Source of the DNA: Alistipes sp.
GTDB lineage: Bacteria; Bacteroidota; Bacteroidia; Bacteroidales; Rikenellaceae
Length of the DNA stretch: 40,285 nucleotides
Assembly (NCBI GenBank): GCA_017624955.1
Contig: JAGAMA010000027.1
Span: 1 to 40,285 of the forward strand
Direction: 5' to 3'
In this document: one piece after another, positions 32,346 through 40,285 of the stretch
How the letters are laid out: each line of letters opens with the position of its first letter
Numbering within the stretch: the first letter of the stretch is position 1
Program-made: the position numbers and the translations under genes
The notes under the pieces: generated by a model
What the model was told of the DNA's origin: nothing
What the model saw: only the letters and a program-made list of their open reading frames with translations
Database searches by the model: none

Positions 32346-32395
32346 GGTAACTATTTATCGGACAGGCGACATTGCCCGCCCAACACGAAGTTACC
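32346..32395. promoter_or_regulatory. Inverted repeat before the recombinase gene
   Basis: GGTAACT (32346-32352) and AGTTACC (32389-32395) are perfect inverted repeats with 36 nt between, starting 4 nt before the recombinase start codon. This is the place for an autoregulatory operator or a recombination core site. No consensus promoter is clear here. The rest of the gap to 32491 holds a CCTTAAG tract and nothing else I can name. Confidence 0.4.
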
Positions 32396-32491
32396 AAAAA
32401 TTTAAGAACGCAGAAAAACCTTTAAGCTCCCTTAAGCAACCATCCTCCACACCCTTCTCGCCTTTCTCGCCCTAAACTCTAAATTCCGCAT

Positions 32492-32525
32492 AAAAAAACC
32501 GCTCCCCGAAATCGGGAAGCGGTTT
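32492..32525 (-). terminator. Rho-independent terminator of the SusC/D locus
   Basis: On the minus strand AAACCGCT pairs with AGCGGTTT and TCCCGA with TCGGGG, followed by seven T (32492-32498 as A on the plus strand). It lies 19 nt after the lipoprotein stop. Confidence 0.85.
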
Positions 32526-32543
32526 GAAAAGTTATCGTTTATA

Positions 32544-34310
32544 TTAACGATTTGCAAAGGGAACTTTTGCAGCCTTGATGCCACTGTACTGCATCATCTT
32601 CATGCCCATCATAGCCTGCTGAGCGGGCGTAGCGGCTTCTGCGACATAAGCATCCTTACCACGAGCGATCAGCTTCTTCTGACCATAGCTGTTCTCGCCC
32701 TCTACGAAAAGCGTGCAAGGATAACCCTCGGGCAACTCGTCGAAGTACGAACCAAGACCCTCACCGTTGATGTCAGCAACATACTGGGCCGGAATAGCTA
32801 CCATCGGGTCTTTGCCGATTACAGACACAACATAGTCAAGAGCGGCCTGAGCCTCTTCGCCCTCGAGATCCTCCTCGAGTTGCAGACCCGTAATAAAACC
32901 ATACTTAGCGGCAACGATGTCCTCACCCCAGATTACCATAGCCATGGTCGTTGCATCGGGGTACTGAGCCTCGTAACCGGGGCCATAAACCTCGCTAAAC
33001 CAACCCAGGAAGGCATCGATCTCACAGGCGGGCAGCTCACCGGCACCGCAACCTGCAAAGTAGAAGGTGATAGCTACAGCATCCTCGGTCTGAGCAACAC
33101 CGTTGGCATCGAAGGGAACGACAACAGCCGTTACCTGACCTGCCTCCATCGGCTCTGCATTGGCAACCGTGCAAGCACCATCAACAACAGCCGTGTAGTT
33201 CGGCTTCTTGGCGGCAACCTCAGCCAATACCGAAGCATAGTCAGCCGTTACATCACCGGCAACGAAACCAACAGCAACACCTGCAACATCAGCACCTGCT
33301 ACCACATTTACAACGGGGCTTGCGTTACCACCCTGGTCAGCCACGTGACCGGCAGCCTCAACCTCGAGCGAGAAGTCGGTCAGCACAGCCCCCGGCAGAG
33401 CGATCTTGAAGCCACCCGTCGAGTTACCATAGTAGGTGCCCTCATCGTCAGCGATGATCAGCGTCTTGGGCGGGAAGGTAATCACGCCATTCTTAAGCGT
33501 ACCGGCGCAATCCTCCACGGTAGCTGCACCTGCATCGCTCAACATACCGGCTACCATCTCACCATAGCTGCAATTCAAACCAAGCGACTGAAGCGGCAGA
33601 ATCACGCAGTTGGGATCCGTAACATTGAGCACGAAATAAACATCATCATCGGGATAGCTTACATACGTCGAAATCATATCCTCAGGCATACCGAAATCCA
33701 CGTAGAACGAGGTCGGATACTCCTTCGTATAGGCATTCTTGAAGTACAGATTACCGGGGTAGTTCAAGTGCTCATAAACCTCCACCTCATAGGGCTCCGA
33801 AACCTCACCCGTGAAGAGGGTATAAACCAAACCGTCCCAAATAATTGCCTTACCGAGCAACACATAGGGCTCGGGAACGGCAAAGTTCAGCACCACCGAC
33901 GACGAACCATAAGGGGTGGTCATCGTGGGATCGTCGAGCGTAAGGGTTACGCTGTACGACATACCGTCCTCCATCGAATCGCGGTCGAAAGCAACCTCGA
34001 TCGACGACTCCTCCTCGCCATCAGCGAATACCACTACGCTGGGAATCGTGAAGAGTTCAACATCCTCCTCGGCGACAACAGCCAATACGGGAACCTCGAG
34101 CGAACCCGCCGTCTCAACACGCACTACGGGAATCTCAACAGCCGTATCATCTGCCGTCAACGAAAATTGCGTGACAGCATCCGACGAGAAGTGCACCTGG
34201 GGACCCTCGGCGAACTCACCGGGAGCAAGCTCGGAATCCTCCACACAAGCGGTGAAGAGACCCGCAATTGTTACGAGTGCGCTTAAAAAGAATATCTTAA
34301 AGTTTTTCAT
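32544..34310 (-). CDS. Surface lipoprotein in the SusE/F position
   Basis: 588 residues with a lipoprotein signal (lipobox LFTAC, C22) followed by acidic residues (VEDSELAPGE), as in lipoproteins sent to the cell surface in Bacteroidota. Residues about 35-145 are two beta-strand blocks ending in SYSVTLTLDDP, of the Calx-beta/DUF4843-like kind. The remainder is Ala/Val/Glu-rich, with strands and a few cysteines, and ends in a basic, Met-rich tail. It is 13 nt after susD and presumably binds the same substrate at the cell surface, as SusE/SusF do. I do not recognise a family for the C-terminal two thirds. Confidence 0.8.
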   Translation of the reverse strand: MKNFKIFFLSALVTIAGLFTACVEDSELAPGEFAEGPQVHFSSDAVTQFSLTADDTAVEIPVVRVETAGSLEVPVLAVVAEEDVELFTIPSVVVFADGEEESSIEVAFDRDSMEDGMSYSVTLTLDDPTMTTPYGSSSVVLNFAVPEPYVLLGKAIIWDGLVYTLFTGEVSEPYEVEVYEHLNYPGNLYFKNAYTKEYPTSFYVDFGMPEDMISTYVSYPDDDVYFVLNVTDPNCVILPLQSLGLNCSYGEMVAGMLSDAGAATVEDCAGTLKNGVITFPPKTLIIADDEGTYYGNSTGGFKIALPGAVLTDFSLEVEAAGHVADQGGNASPVVNVVAGADVAGVAVGFVAGDVTADYASVLAEVAAKKPNYTAVVDGACTVANAEPMEAGQVTAVVVPFDANGVAQTEDAVAITFYFAGCGAGELPACEIDAFLGWFSEVYGPGYEAQYPDATTMAMVIWGEDIVAAKYGFITGLQLEEDLEGEEAQAALDYVVSVIGKDPMVAIPAQYVADINGEGLGSYFDELPEGYPCTLFVEGENSYGQKKLIARGKDAYVAEAATPAQQAMMGMKMMQYSGIKAAKVPFANR

Positions 34311-34323
34311 CTCTTACTCGTAT

Positions 34324-36060
34324 TTAGTCGTTAATAGGCAAATAAGTTTGGCAAGGATCGGGATTGTTCATATCCTTCAGACCCGTGTTCTTCTGAACGG
34401 CATTCAGCGGAATAGGTACATTCCACCAAGGAGCACGACCATTCGTCTCGTAACGAGCATCAATGGGAGCATTCGAGCCCTCCGAACCGGTGATCATGCC
34501 GTAGTTCAGACGCTTCAAATCGAAGAAGATCTGACCCTCACCCCACAGCTCCATACGCTTTTGGAAGATAATCTCATCAACCACATCCGAGCCATAGAAC
34601 TTGTAGCTCGAATCACGGTGAGCCATGAAGCTCTCCAAGAGCGACTTACCCGTAGCTGCATCGTAGTGAGCCGTAGCCTCGGCCTCGATCAGGTACATCT
34701 CCTCAACACGCATCAGCGGAATATCGGTAACGTTACCTACCGTATTATCATACTTCTCACCGTTGTTGGTGTGGAACTTGAACCACGCATAGGGAGCGAT
34801 CGGGAACGAGCGGTTACCATCGGTGTTACCCTCGAACTCCTCCTTGGTCAGCTTCGTGTAGTTCTTGATTGCCTCCCAGCTCTGATCGGGCGTTACGATG
34901 TTCTTCTTGCGGAAGTCCGTATCGCTCATACGAGCATAGAGAATAGCATTCATACCGGGCTGCGCCAGCGGGCCATAACCCCAAACAGCATCGTTCGAGG
35001 CGTGAGCCGTCCACGAGTGGAGGTTACCCAGCACCGTGTCGGTCGACTGCGACAAAGCCCACATCCACGACGGAGCAATCTTGCAGAAACCGGTATTGGG
35101 ATCCAACCACTCAGCCTCCGTCAGGATGCGGCAACCCGAAGCGTCGATAGCCTTGCGAGCATATTCGGCAGCCTTCTTGTAAGCCTCTACACCGGTCGGC
35201 ACGTTTACCGTAACACCAGCAATCTCAACATCGCCAATAGGCTCATCGTAGCCACCCAACCAAAGGTAAGCACGAGCCTTCAGACCATAGGCAACGGCCT
35301 GGCTGGGCATTACTACCGGACGATTCGATACATAACCTTCAAGCATCGTCTCTGCCTGATTCAGGTCGTTGAGGATGAAGGCCCACATCTGATCACGCGG
35401 CAGACGCGGATTATTCTGCAATTCCTCCATCGTCGAGGCCTCAGTTACAAGAGGCACGGTCAAACCCTCAATCTCGGGAGCGATCTCATAGTCAATCGTA
35501 CCAACCTCACCCGAAGCAACAGCGGGAAGTGCCTCGAACAGACGAGCCATATCCATATAGTTCGCTGCGCGATAGACATTTGCGATACCCCACTCGGGCG
35601 AAGGTTCACCCGTCGAGCTAAATGCCGAAACAGCTGCGTTGGCAGCAAAAATGAACTGATAGTAGTTGTTGTAGAAGAACATCGTCCAGTTCGAGTGTGC
35701 ATTCATCATCGTAGAAACACCCACATACATTACAAACTGGAAACGGTCGTAGTACTGGTTACCACCCTCTACATTACCCGATACGGGGAATACCTCACCG
35801 GCCAGGCGATCCAAATGGCCCATGATACCCGGATAACCGAAGTCAGTGTGAGTACCGATATCGAGATAATTGTTCATCATAATCGTAGGCATGGCCGTCA
35901 AGATACCATCTGCGGCAAAAGGCGACTGACCAACCTGCTCAATCGTAGCCGTACTACCCTCGGGGAAGGTCTCCTCGATACAGCTCGTCAGCATTACAGC
36001 CGAGCCGAGTACGAGTGCAACAAAGCTCTTGAATATCATGTTTGTTTTCATAGTGTTCAT
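34324..36060 (-). CDS. SusD/RagB family nutrient-binding lipoprotein
   Basis: 578 residues. Lipobox LTSC (C27) followed by IEETFPEG. SusD-type features include ANVYRAANYMDMARLFEALP (tetratricopeptide-like helices), LPRDQMWAFILNDLNQAETML, the AYGLKARAYLWLGGY helix pair, and the C-terminal RVEEMYLIEAEA and IIFQKRMELWGEGQIFFDLKRL segments. SusD is the lid of the SusC channel and captures oligosaccharide or peptide. It is 10 nt after susC. Start ATG 36060; a second ATG (36051) is also possible. Confidence 0.93.
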   Translation of the reverse strand: MNTMKTNMIFKSFVALVLGSAVMLTSCIEETFPEGSTATIEQVGQSPFAADGILTAMPTIMMNNYLDIGTHTDFGYPGIMGHLDRLAGEVFPVSGNVEGGNQYYDRFQFVMYVGVSTMMNAHSNWTMFFYNNYYQFIFAANAAVSAFSSTGEPSPEWGIANVYRAANYMDMARLFEALPAVASGEVGTIDYEIAPEIEGLTVPLVTEASTMEELQNNPRLPRDQMWAFILNDLNQAETMLEGYVSNRPVVMPSQAVAYGLKARAYLWLGGYDEPIGDVEIAGVTVNVPTGVEAYKKAAEYARKAIDASGCRILTEAEWLDPNTGFCKIAPSWMWALSQSTDTVLGNLHSWTAHASNDAVWGYGPLAQPGMNAILYARMSDTDFRKKNIVTPDQSWEAIKNYTKLTKEEFEGNTDGNRSFPIAPYAWFKFHTNNGEKYDNTVGNVTDIPLMRVEEMYLIEAEATAHYDAATGKSLLESFMAHRDSSYKFYGSDVVDEIIFQKRMELWGEGQIFFDLKRLNYGMITGSEGSNAPIDARYETNGRAPWWNVPIPLNAVQKNTGLKDMNNPDPCQTYLPIND

Positions 36061-36070
36061 ATTTTATTAA

Positions 36071-39000
36071 TTAGAACGTAACGCTAACACCGCCCGAGAA
36101 CGTACGGATAGGAGCATAGTAGAAGGGGTTCGTACCACCACTGATCGACTGACGAGGATCGAGCCCCTGACGCTTCGACCAGTACCATACATTATCGCAC
36201 GCTACATAGATGCGGAACTTGTTCACCAGGAACTTCTTGGTCCACTTCTGGGGCAGCGTGTAACCAATCGTGATATTCTGAATATTCAGATACGAAGCAT
36301 CCGTAAGGAAGCGATTCGACGAAGCATTCGAATAGTTATCGTTCAGCGCGAAGCGAGGAATGTTCGAATCGGCATTCTCCTTCGTCCAAGCGTTCAACAG
36401 ATCCATGTGGAACGGAACAGCGTCCTCGGTCGTGCTGGGCGAAGCCATGTAACGAGCATAACCCGAGTCATAGGTCAGACCGCCGATCTGATAGGTGAAC
36501 TGAGCCGAGAAATCGAGACCCTTCCACTGCAAACTCGTACCGAAACCACCATAGAGGTCGGCGAGAGCATCACCCTGGAACTCAAGACCATTCTCCGAAG
36601 CAACACCGTACTGATCCGTCACATCGCGAACCATGTGAGTCTCATAAATGAAATCGCCATTATCATCCTTCATCGGCTCATTGGTCTCGGGATCGAGCTT
36701 CTTGATAGGATTACCATTCTCATCCTCCTTGACGCGTGCCTCCCAATAGTACCAAGTCGACTTACCCTCATTGTTTACACCGGCAAACGAAGGCATGTAG
36801 AACTCATACATCGAAGTACCCTCAGCGAGGAACTTGTTACCCGAGTAGCGACCTACGCTCGAACCATCGCTCGAGGTGGTCTGCTTGTACTGGTCAGGAA
36901 GCGATACAATCTCGTTCTTGTAGTGCGTCATATTGAGGTTCACGCTCCAAACGAAATCCTTCTTACGGATGATGTCACCACCCAACTCAATCTCAATACC
37001 ACGGTTGGCCATATCACCAATGTTGGTCCAAATCGACGAGAAACCGGCCTCGGTCGGTACACTCAAAGCGAAGAGCATATCCGAAGTCTTGCGGTTGAAG
37101 ACATCGATACCACCATAGAGGCGATCGCCCCAGAAGCCAAACTCAACACCTACGTTCAGGTTCGAGTTGGTCTCCCAGGTAATGTCCTTATTACCCTTGC
37201 GAACAAGTACATTGGTTACACCGTTGTTACCATCGTTCTCAATCGAATAAACATCCGTATAGAGGTTGTAGTACGGCAGGTTATCGTTACCCTGCGAACC
37301 ATACGAAGCCTTTAGCTTCAACATATTCACCCAATCGGCATTGAACCAGGCCTCCTCGTTGATAATCCAAGCAGCACCTACCGACCAGAAGTTACCCCAA
37401 CGGTTATCGGGGTGGAACATCGACGAAGCATCGCGACGGAACGAAGCCGAGAAGTGGTAACGATTCTTGTAGTCGTACATAGCACGGAACATGTAACCCT
37501 CGTTGTTGTACTCCGATACCGACGACGAGCTGGATGCACGGTCGGTGATAGCACCCGAAAGCTCCGTATTGGTGGGCGAGAACATACCACCCTTCGATGC
37601 GCCCAAACCATAGCTCTTACGGTTGTACATCTCATGACCAACCAACAGGTTTACATTGTGGTCACCAAACGACTTAACGTAGGTCAAAAGCTGCTGGAAG
37701 TTGTACGCGATGTCACGGCCGTGGCTCTTACCAATAATACCGCCATTCTCAGCGAACTGACCATAATAACCATTCTGTACCGTGGTCGAACGCTTCTCAT
37801 CAATCGTCACATTACCATTTACCGTCAGCTTCAGGCCATCATAGATAGTAACATCGGCAAAACCACCGGCCGTGAAGGCATTACCCTCCGAACGGTTCAT
37901 GTTCAACGACATATCCTGCAACGAATTCGACGTACCGGCCTGACGACGCTTCATACCGGCATTGTTACCGTTACCAAAGTCGTAAACCTTGAAGCCGTGC
38001 TTATCGATCATGATATTACCCTCACCATCACGGATATAGAGCGGATAGATCGGAGCGGTCAGCATTGCATCTGCAAAAGCGTTACCACCATCCGAAGCAC
38101 CCTCATCATCGGGGCTGTTACCATTGTTCCAAACAAAGTGGGTATACGAGAAGTTACCACCCACCTTCAGCCACTCCTTGGCCTGATAGTCAGCACGCAG
38201 ACGAGCCGTCAGACGCTCCATGTTCGAACCATCAACGATACCCGTATTATCCAAGTAACCCATCGAAGCATAGAAGTTAGCACGATCCTGAGCTGCAGCC
38301 ACATTTACGTTGTACTCCTGACGGAACGTAGCGCTCTTGTAAATCTCGTCGAGCCAGTTGTCGGGCTGGAGCCAGTAGTCCTGACCATTGTAGTGCACAA
38401 GGCGACCCTCCGTAGCATTAGGATTGATTTTGCCATTCGTACCAATGAGATTCTCACCGGCAGGAATCGTCATCACGTTGTAGCTCAAACCACCCTCGTT
38501 GGTCGTAAGCATGTTCTTCGAAGCCCAAGCATAAGCCTCAGCATCCGACTTGCCCAATGCCATCGTCTGATAGTTCATCATAGCGGCGTGATACATCTCA
38601 TAGTGCTCGCTAGCCGTGTTCGTTACGTCGTACGACTGCAGGGCCTTCGTGTTGATACCCCACTTGCCATCAAACGTAACAACAGCCTCACCAACCTTAG
38701 CTTTCTTGGTCGTGATCATGATCACACCGTTGGCACCACGAGCACCGTAGAGGGCGTTCGAAGCGGCATCCTTCAGGATCGTCATCGACTCGATATCGGC
38801 CGAGTTCAGGTTGTTGATGTCACCCTCGTAGGGAACACCATCCACTACATACAGCGGCGAGCTACCGGCATACATCGAACTGACACCACGCACGGTCAGC
38901 GACTGACCGGCACCCAGACGACCCGAAGCCGACGTAAACTGCACACCGGCAACCTTACCTACCAATGCATCCGTCAGGTTCGACGACTGCGTCTTGGCGA

Positions 39001-39385
39001 TGTCGTCCGACTTGATCACCTTAGCCGAACCGGTGAAGGCCTCTTTCTTGGCCGTACCGAAGGCTACCACGATCACATCATCAATGGCCTGCGTATCCTC
39101 ATGCAGCGTAACCTTGATGCTGGTCTTACCGGCAATAGCCACCGTCTCGGTCTGATAACCGATGAACGAAACCTGCAGCGATCCGTTAGCCGGAGCCGAA
39201 ACGGTAAACTCACCGCTCGCACCGGTCGTCGTACCGGTCGTCGTGCCTGCTACGATTACCGTAGCGCCCGCGATCGGCTGACCATCGCCGCCTACAACTG
39301 TACCTGAAACCTGCTTATTCTGAGCAATCGCAAATGCGACAACACTCAAAACAGCCACTAACGATAGTACAAGTTTTCTTACCAT
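36071..39385 (-). CDS. SusC/RagA family TonB-linked outer membrane protein
   Basis: 1104 residues. Signal peptide about 1-21 (AFAIA-Q). Carboxypeptidase-regulatory-like domain about 25-95 (VSGTVVGGDGQPIAGATVIV). The TonB-box region contains DDVIVVAFG, followed by the plug: LYVVDGVPYEG and IESMTILKDAASNALYGARGANGVIMITTK. The barrel ends in an aromatic C-terminus (SGGVSVTF). It imports the ligand held by the neighbouring SusD. No glycoside hydrolase, sulfatase or peptidase is in the window and no regulator is beside it, so the substrate is unknown. It has a consensus promoter. Confidence 0.95.
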   Translation of the reverse strand: MVRKLVLSLVAVLSVVAFAIAQNKQVSGTVVGGDGQPIAGATVIVAGTTTGTTTGASGEFTVSAPANGSLQVSFIGYQTETVAIAGKTSIKVTLHEDTQAIDDVIVVAFGTAKKEAFTGSAKVIKSDDIAKTQSSNLTDALVGKVAGVQFTSASGRLGAGQSLTVRGVSSMYAGSSPLYVVDGVPYEGDINNLNSADIESMTILKDAASNALYGARGANGVIMITTKKAKVGEAVVTFDGKWGINTKALQSYDVTNTASEHYEMYHAAMMNYQTMALGKSDAEAYAWASKNMLTTNEGGLSYNVMTIPAGENLIGTNGKINPNATEGRLVHYNGQDYWLQPDNWLDEIYKSATFRQEYNVNVAAAQDRANFYASMGYLDNTGIVDGSNMERLTARLRADYQAKEWLKVGGNFSYTHFVWNNGNSPDDEGASDGGNAFADAMLTAPIYPLYIRDGEGNIMIDKHGFKVYDFGNGNNAGMKRRQAGTSNSLQDMSLNMNRSEGNAFTAGGFADVTIYDGLKLTVNGNVTIDEKRSTTVQNGYYGQFAENGGIIGKSHGRDIAYNFQQLLTYVKSFGDHNVNLLVGHEMYNRKSYGLGASKGGMFSPTNTELSGAITDRASSSSSVSEYNNEGYMFRAMYDYKNRYHFSASFRRDASSMFHPDNRWGNFWSVGAAWIINEEAWFNADWVNMLKLKASYGSQGNDNLPYYNLYTDVYSIENDGNNGVTNVLVRKGNKDITWETNSNLNVGVEFGFWGDRLYGGIDVFNRKTSDMLFALSVPTEAGFSSIWTNIGDMANRGIEIELGGDIIRKKDFVWSVNLNMTHYKNEIVSLPDQYKQTTSSDGSSVGRYSGNKFLAEGTSMYEFYMPSFAGVNNEGKSTWYYWEARVKEDENGNPIKKLDPETNEPMKDDNGDFIYETHMVRDVTDQYGVASENGLEFQGDALADLYGGFGTSLQWKGLDFSAQFTYQIGGLTYDSGYARYMASPSTTEDAVPFHMDLLNAWTKENADSNIPRFALNDNYSNASSNRFLTDASYLNIQNITIGYTLPQKWTKKFLVNKFRIYVACDNVWYWSKRQGLDPRQSISGGTNPFYYAPIRTFSGGVSVTF

Positions 39386-39426
39386 AAGCGTTAATTTTAA
39401 AGTGTTTTTAGAAAAAAGTTCAACGA

Positions 39427-39458
39427 CAAAGGTAAAACATTAAAAAATAATTTACAAA
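39427..39458 (-). promoter_or_regulatory. Promoter of the SusC/D locus
   Basis: On the minus strand TTTG (39455-39458), 20 nt, TACCTTTG (39427-39434), an exact consensus, about 42 nt before the susC start. Confidence 0.82.
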
Positions 39459-39883
39459 ATAATTCATAAAAAAATTAACAAACGTGACATATCGCCCATA
39501 AAACACTATAAAGAGTGGCGTTTTGTCGCCATGCATAGCCGCATAAGTTACGATTTATAACCATAACTTCGATACATTTCGATCCAAACGGCAATAATAC
39601 GGGTAGGTTTGGAAATCAGCTAAAAAGGATTCTGAAGAGGGCTATACCTATATTATATATAGGGCAGTTGCCTTATTTTCAGCCATTAAACGCGTGCTTT
39701 CCGACGCTGAAGGGCCTCCGGTGCGGTTCGAGGGGTTGTGTTTTGTCACTTTCTATCTACCACAGGGCCTCGTGAGAGGCGATTTCAACAGCCGGATGCG
39801 CCCTTTTTAGCCCGTTTCACGCCCCTTTTCGAGGGGCTTCCAAGCGACAAAATGCGCTTTTTTCATTTTTTTTCGGCGGAAAA
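39459..39883. other. Gene-free space upstream of the SusC/D promoter
   Basis: About 425 bp without a credible reading frame. It holds a hairpin GGCGTTTTGTCGCC (39516-39529), a lone plus-strand -7-like TAGGTTTG (39604-39611), the A/T palindromic 20-mer at 39643-39662, and small hairpins GCCTCGTGAGAGGC and CCCCTTTTCGAGGGG (about 39764-39840). A regulator-binding region or a small RNA is possible, but nothing proves either. Confidence 0.35.
39643..39662. repeat. A/T-rich palindromic 20-mer, second copy
   Basis: TATACCTATATTATATATAG here, against TATACCTATATATTATATAG at 1600-1619: the same 20 bp except for two swapped positions. Both lie in regulatory spaces upstream of a gene read on the minus strand. 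Confidence 0.4.
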
Positions 39884-39914
39884 TTTGCAGATATAAAAAT
39901 TATGCCTACCTTTG
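39884..39914 (+). promoter_or_regulatory. Promoter of tRNA-Phe
   Basis: TTTG (39884-39887), 19 nt, TACCTTTG (39907-39914), 17 nt before the tRNA. Confidence 0.8.
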
Positions 39915-39930
39915 CATCACCAAAAACGAT

Positions 39931-40003
<73 letters not shown>

Positions 40004-40008
40004 CGAAA

Positions 40009-40037
40009 GCGACCTGCGAAAGTAGGTCGCTTTTTTT
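40009..40037 (+). terminator. Rho-independent terminator of tRNA-Phe
   Basis: GCGACCT (40009-40015), loop of 8 nt, AGGTCGC (40024-40030), then seven T. Confidence 0.88.
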
Positions 40038-40087
40038 GTGCTTATATAGGCTGCCAACCATTTGTGTTGCAGGGGAATATAATAGGC

Positions 40088-40142
40088 TTATTGGTCAAAA
40101 TAGTAGATAAAATCGGGGCAGTTTTTGTTTATTGGTCAAAAT
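40088..40142. repeat. 14-bp direct repeat downstream of tRNA-Phe
   Basis: TTATTGGTCAAAAT occurs at 40088-40101 and again, identical, at 40129-40142, 41 bp apart (about four helical turns). It lies between tRNA-Phe and an A/T-rich gene. Arm-type integrase sites or regulator sites often look like this, but no protein is known here. Confidence 0.5.
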
Positions 40143-40150
40143 TAAACGTT

Positions 40151-40174
40151 AAATGCGGGTATTTGCCCGCATTT
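40151..40174. terminator. Terminator after the partial gene
   Basis: AAATGCGGG (40151-40159) pairs with CCCGCATTT (40166-40174). On the minus strand it directly follows the stop codon at 40176 and is followed by an A/T-rich stretch. Confidence 0.65.
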
Positions 40175-40175
40175 T

Positions 40176-40285
40176 CTACTTGTATTTGAGCTTGAAATAT
40201 TCATCTATAAAGAGCTTTCGATACCTCTTTGACATTCCATTATGCACTCTTAGCTTAGTTTTCAAATCAGTGTTAATAGCTTCGA
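40176..40285 (-). CDS. C-terminal end of an unknown protein (cut by the window edge)
   Basis: An open frame enters from the right edge and ends with TAG at 40176. The 35 visible residues end LFIDEYFKLKYK and are rich in Lys, Arg and aromatic residues (SKRYRKLFIDEY). The segment is about 35% G+C, well below the rest of the window. A terminator hairpin follows the stop directly. The position beside tRNA-Phe and the base composition suggest the end of an acquired element. I do not recognise the family from so short a piece. Confidence 0.5.
   Translation of the reverse strand, partial: EAINTDLKTKLRVHNGMSKRYRKLFIDEYFKLKYK

Noticed and set aside
39516-39858. TTTTGTCGC inverted repeats at 39521-39529 and about 39844-39852 considered as ends of an invertible segment
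   Set aside because: Only 9 bp match, they do not enclose the SusC/D promoter, and similar TTTTGTC strings occur again nearby, so chance is likely.

Overview
The window looks like a chromosomal segment of a Bacteroidales gut bacterium, most likely Alistipes or another member of the Rikenellaceae (inference). The evidence is a SusC/SusD pair, the type IX secretion regulator PorX, the HU / small basic COX24-like protein / RNase G order, starts without Shine-Dalgarno sites but with A/T-rich leaders, and at least eight promoters of the Bacteroidota type (TTTG or TTG, 19-20 nt, TAnnTTTG). Base composition is roughly 50-57% G+C in the genes, falling sharply after the last tRNA.

Layout. 1-2055: a lone accessory ATPase gene set between two inverted copies of an intergenic repeat. 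2056-6611: housekeeping genes queA, nadB and prfC. 6612-7302: repeats, including a 117-bp unit in three tandem copies, then tRNA-Pro. 7492-11326: a three-gene operon of exported proteins of unknown function (PDZ protein, propeller-like protein, Cys-rich protein). 11604-12191: tRNA-Glu and rpsT. 12435-14738: a TonB-dependent receptor. 14890-28349: a long minus-strand envelope and nucleic-acid cluster transcribed HU, COX24-like protein, rng, mfd, coaX, FadL-like porin, TPR protein, lptC, CNNM/CorC protein and ppiD, with overlapping stop/start codons at rng-mfd and mfd-coaX. 28512-30942: porX, tsaE and a SRPBCC gene. 31119-32342: a solitary tyrosine recombinase. 32544-39385: a SusC-SusD-lipoprotein locus for glycan uptake. 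39931-40285: tRNA-Phe and the tail of an A/T-rich, probably acquired gene.

The most unusual content is between genes. Two intergenic elements (12307-12429 and 27773-27897) share the boxes CAAGGCTTG, AGCATACT, GTATGTGAG and GCGTAACGC. The paired arms between these boxes differ completely in sequence yet stay complementary in each copy. That is the pattern expected of a structured RNA or a fold-selected DNA element, and I do not recognise it. Other intergenic spaces hold a composite GTAAC-hairpin/CTGTCAG repeat (three copies) and several short-period (8-10 bp) repeats that fold back on themselves. I saw no CRISPR array, biosynthetic cluster or rRNA operon.
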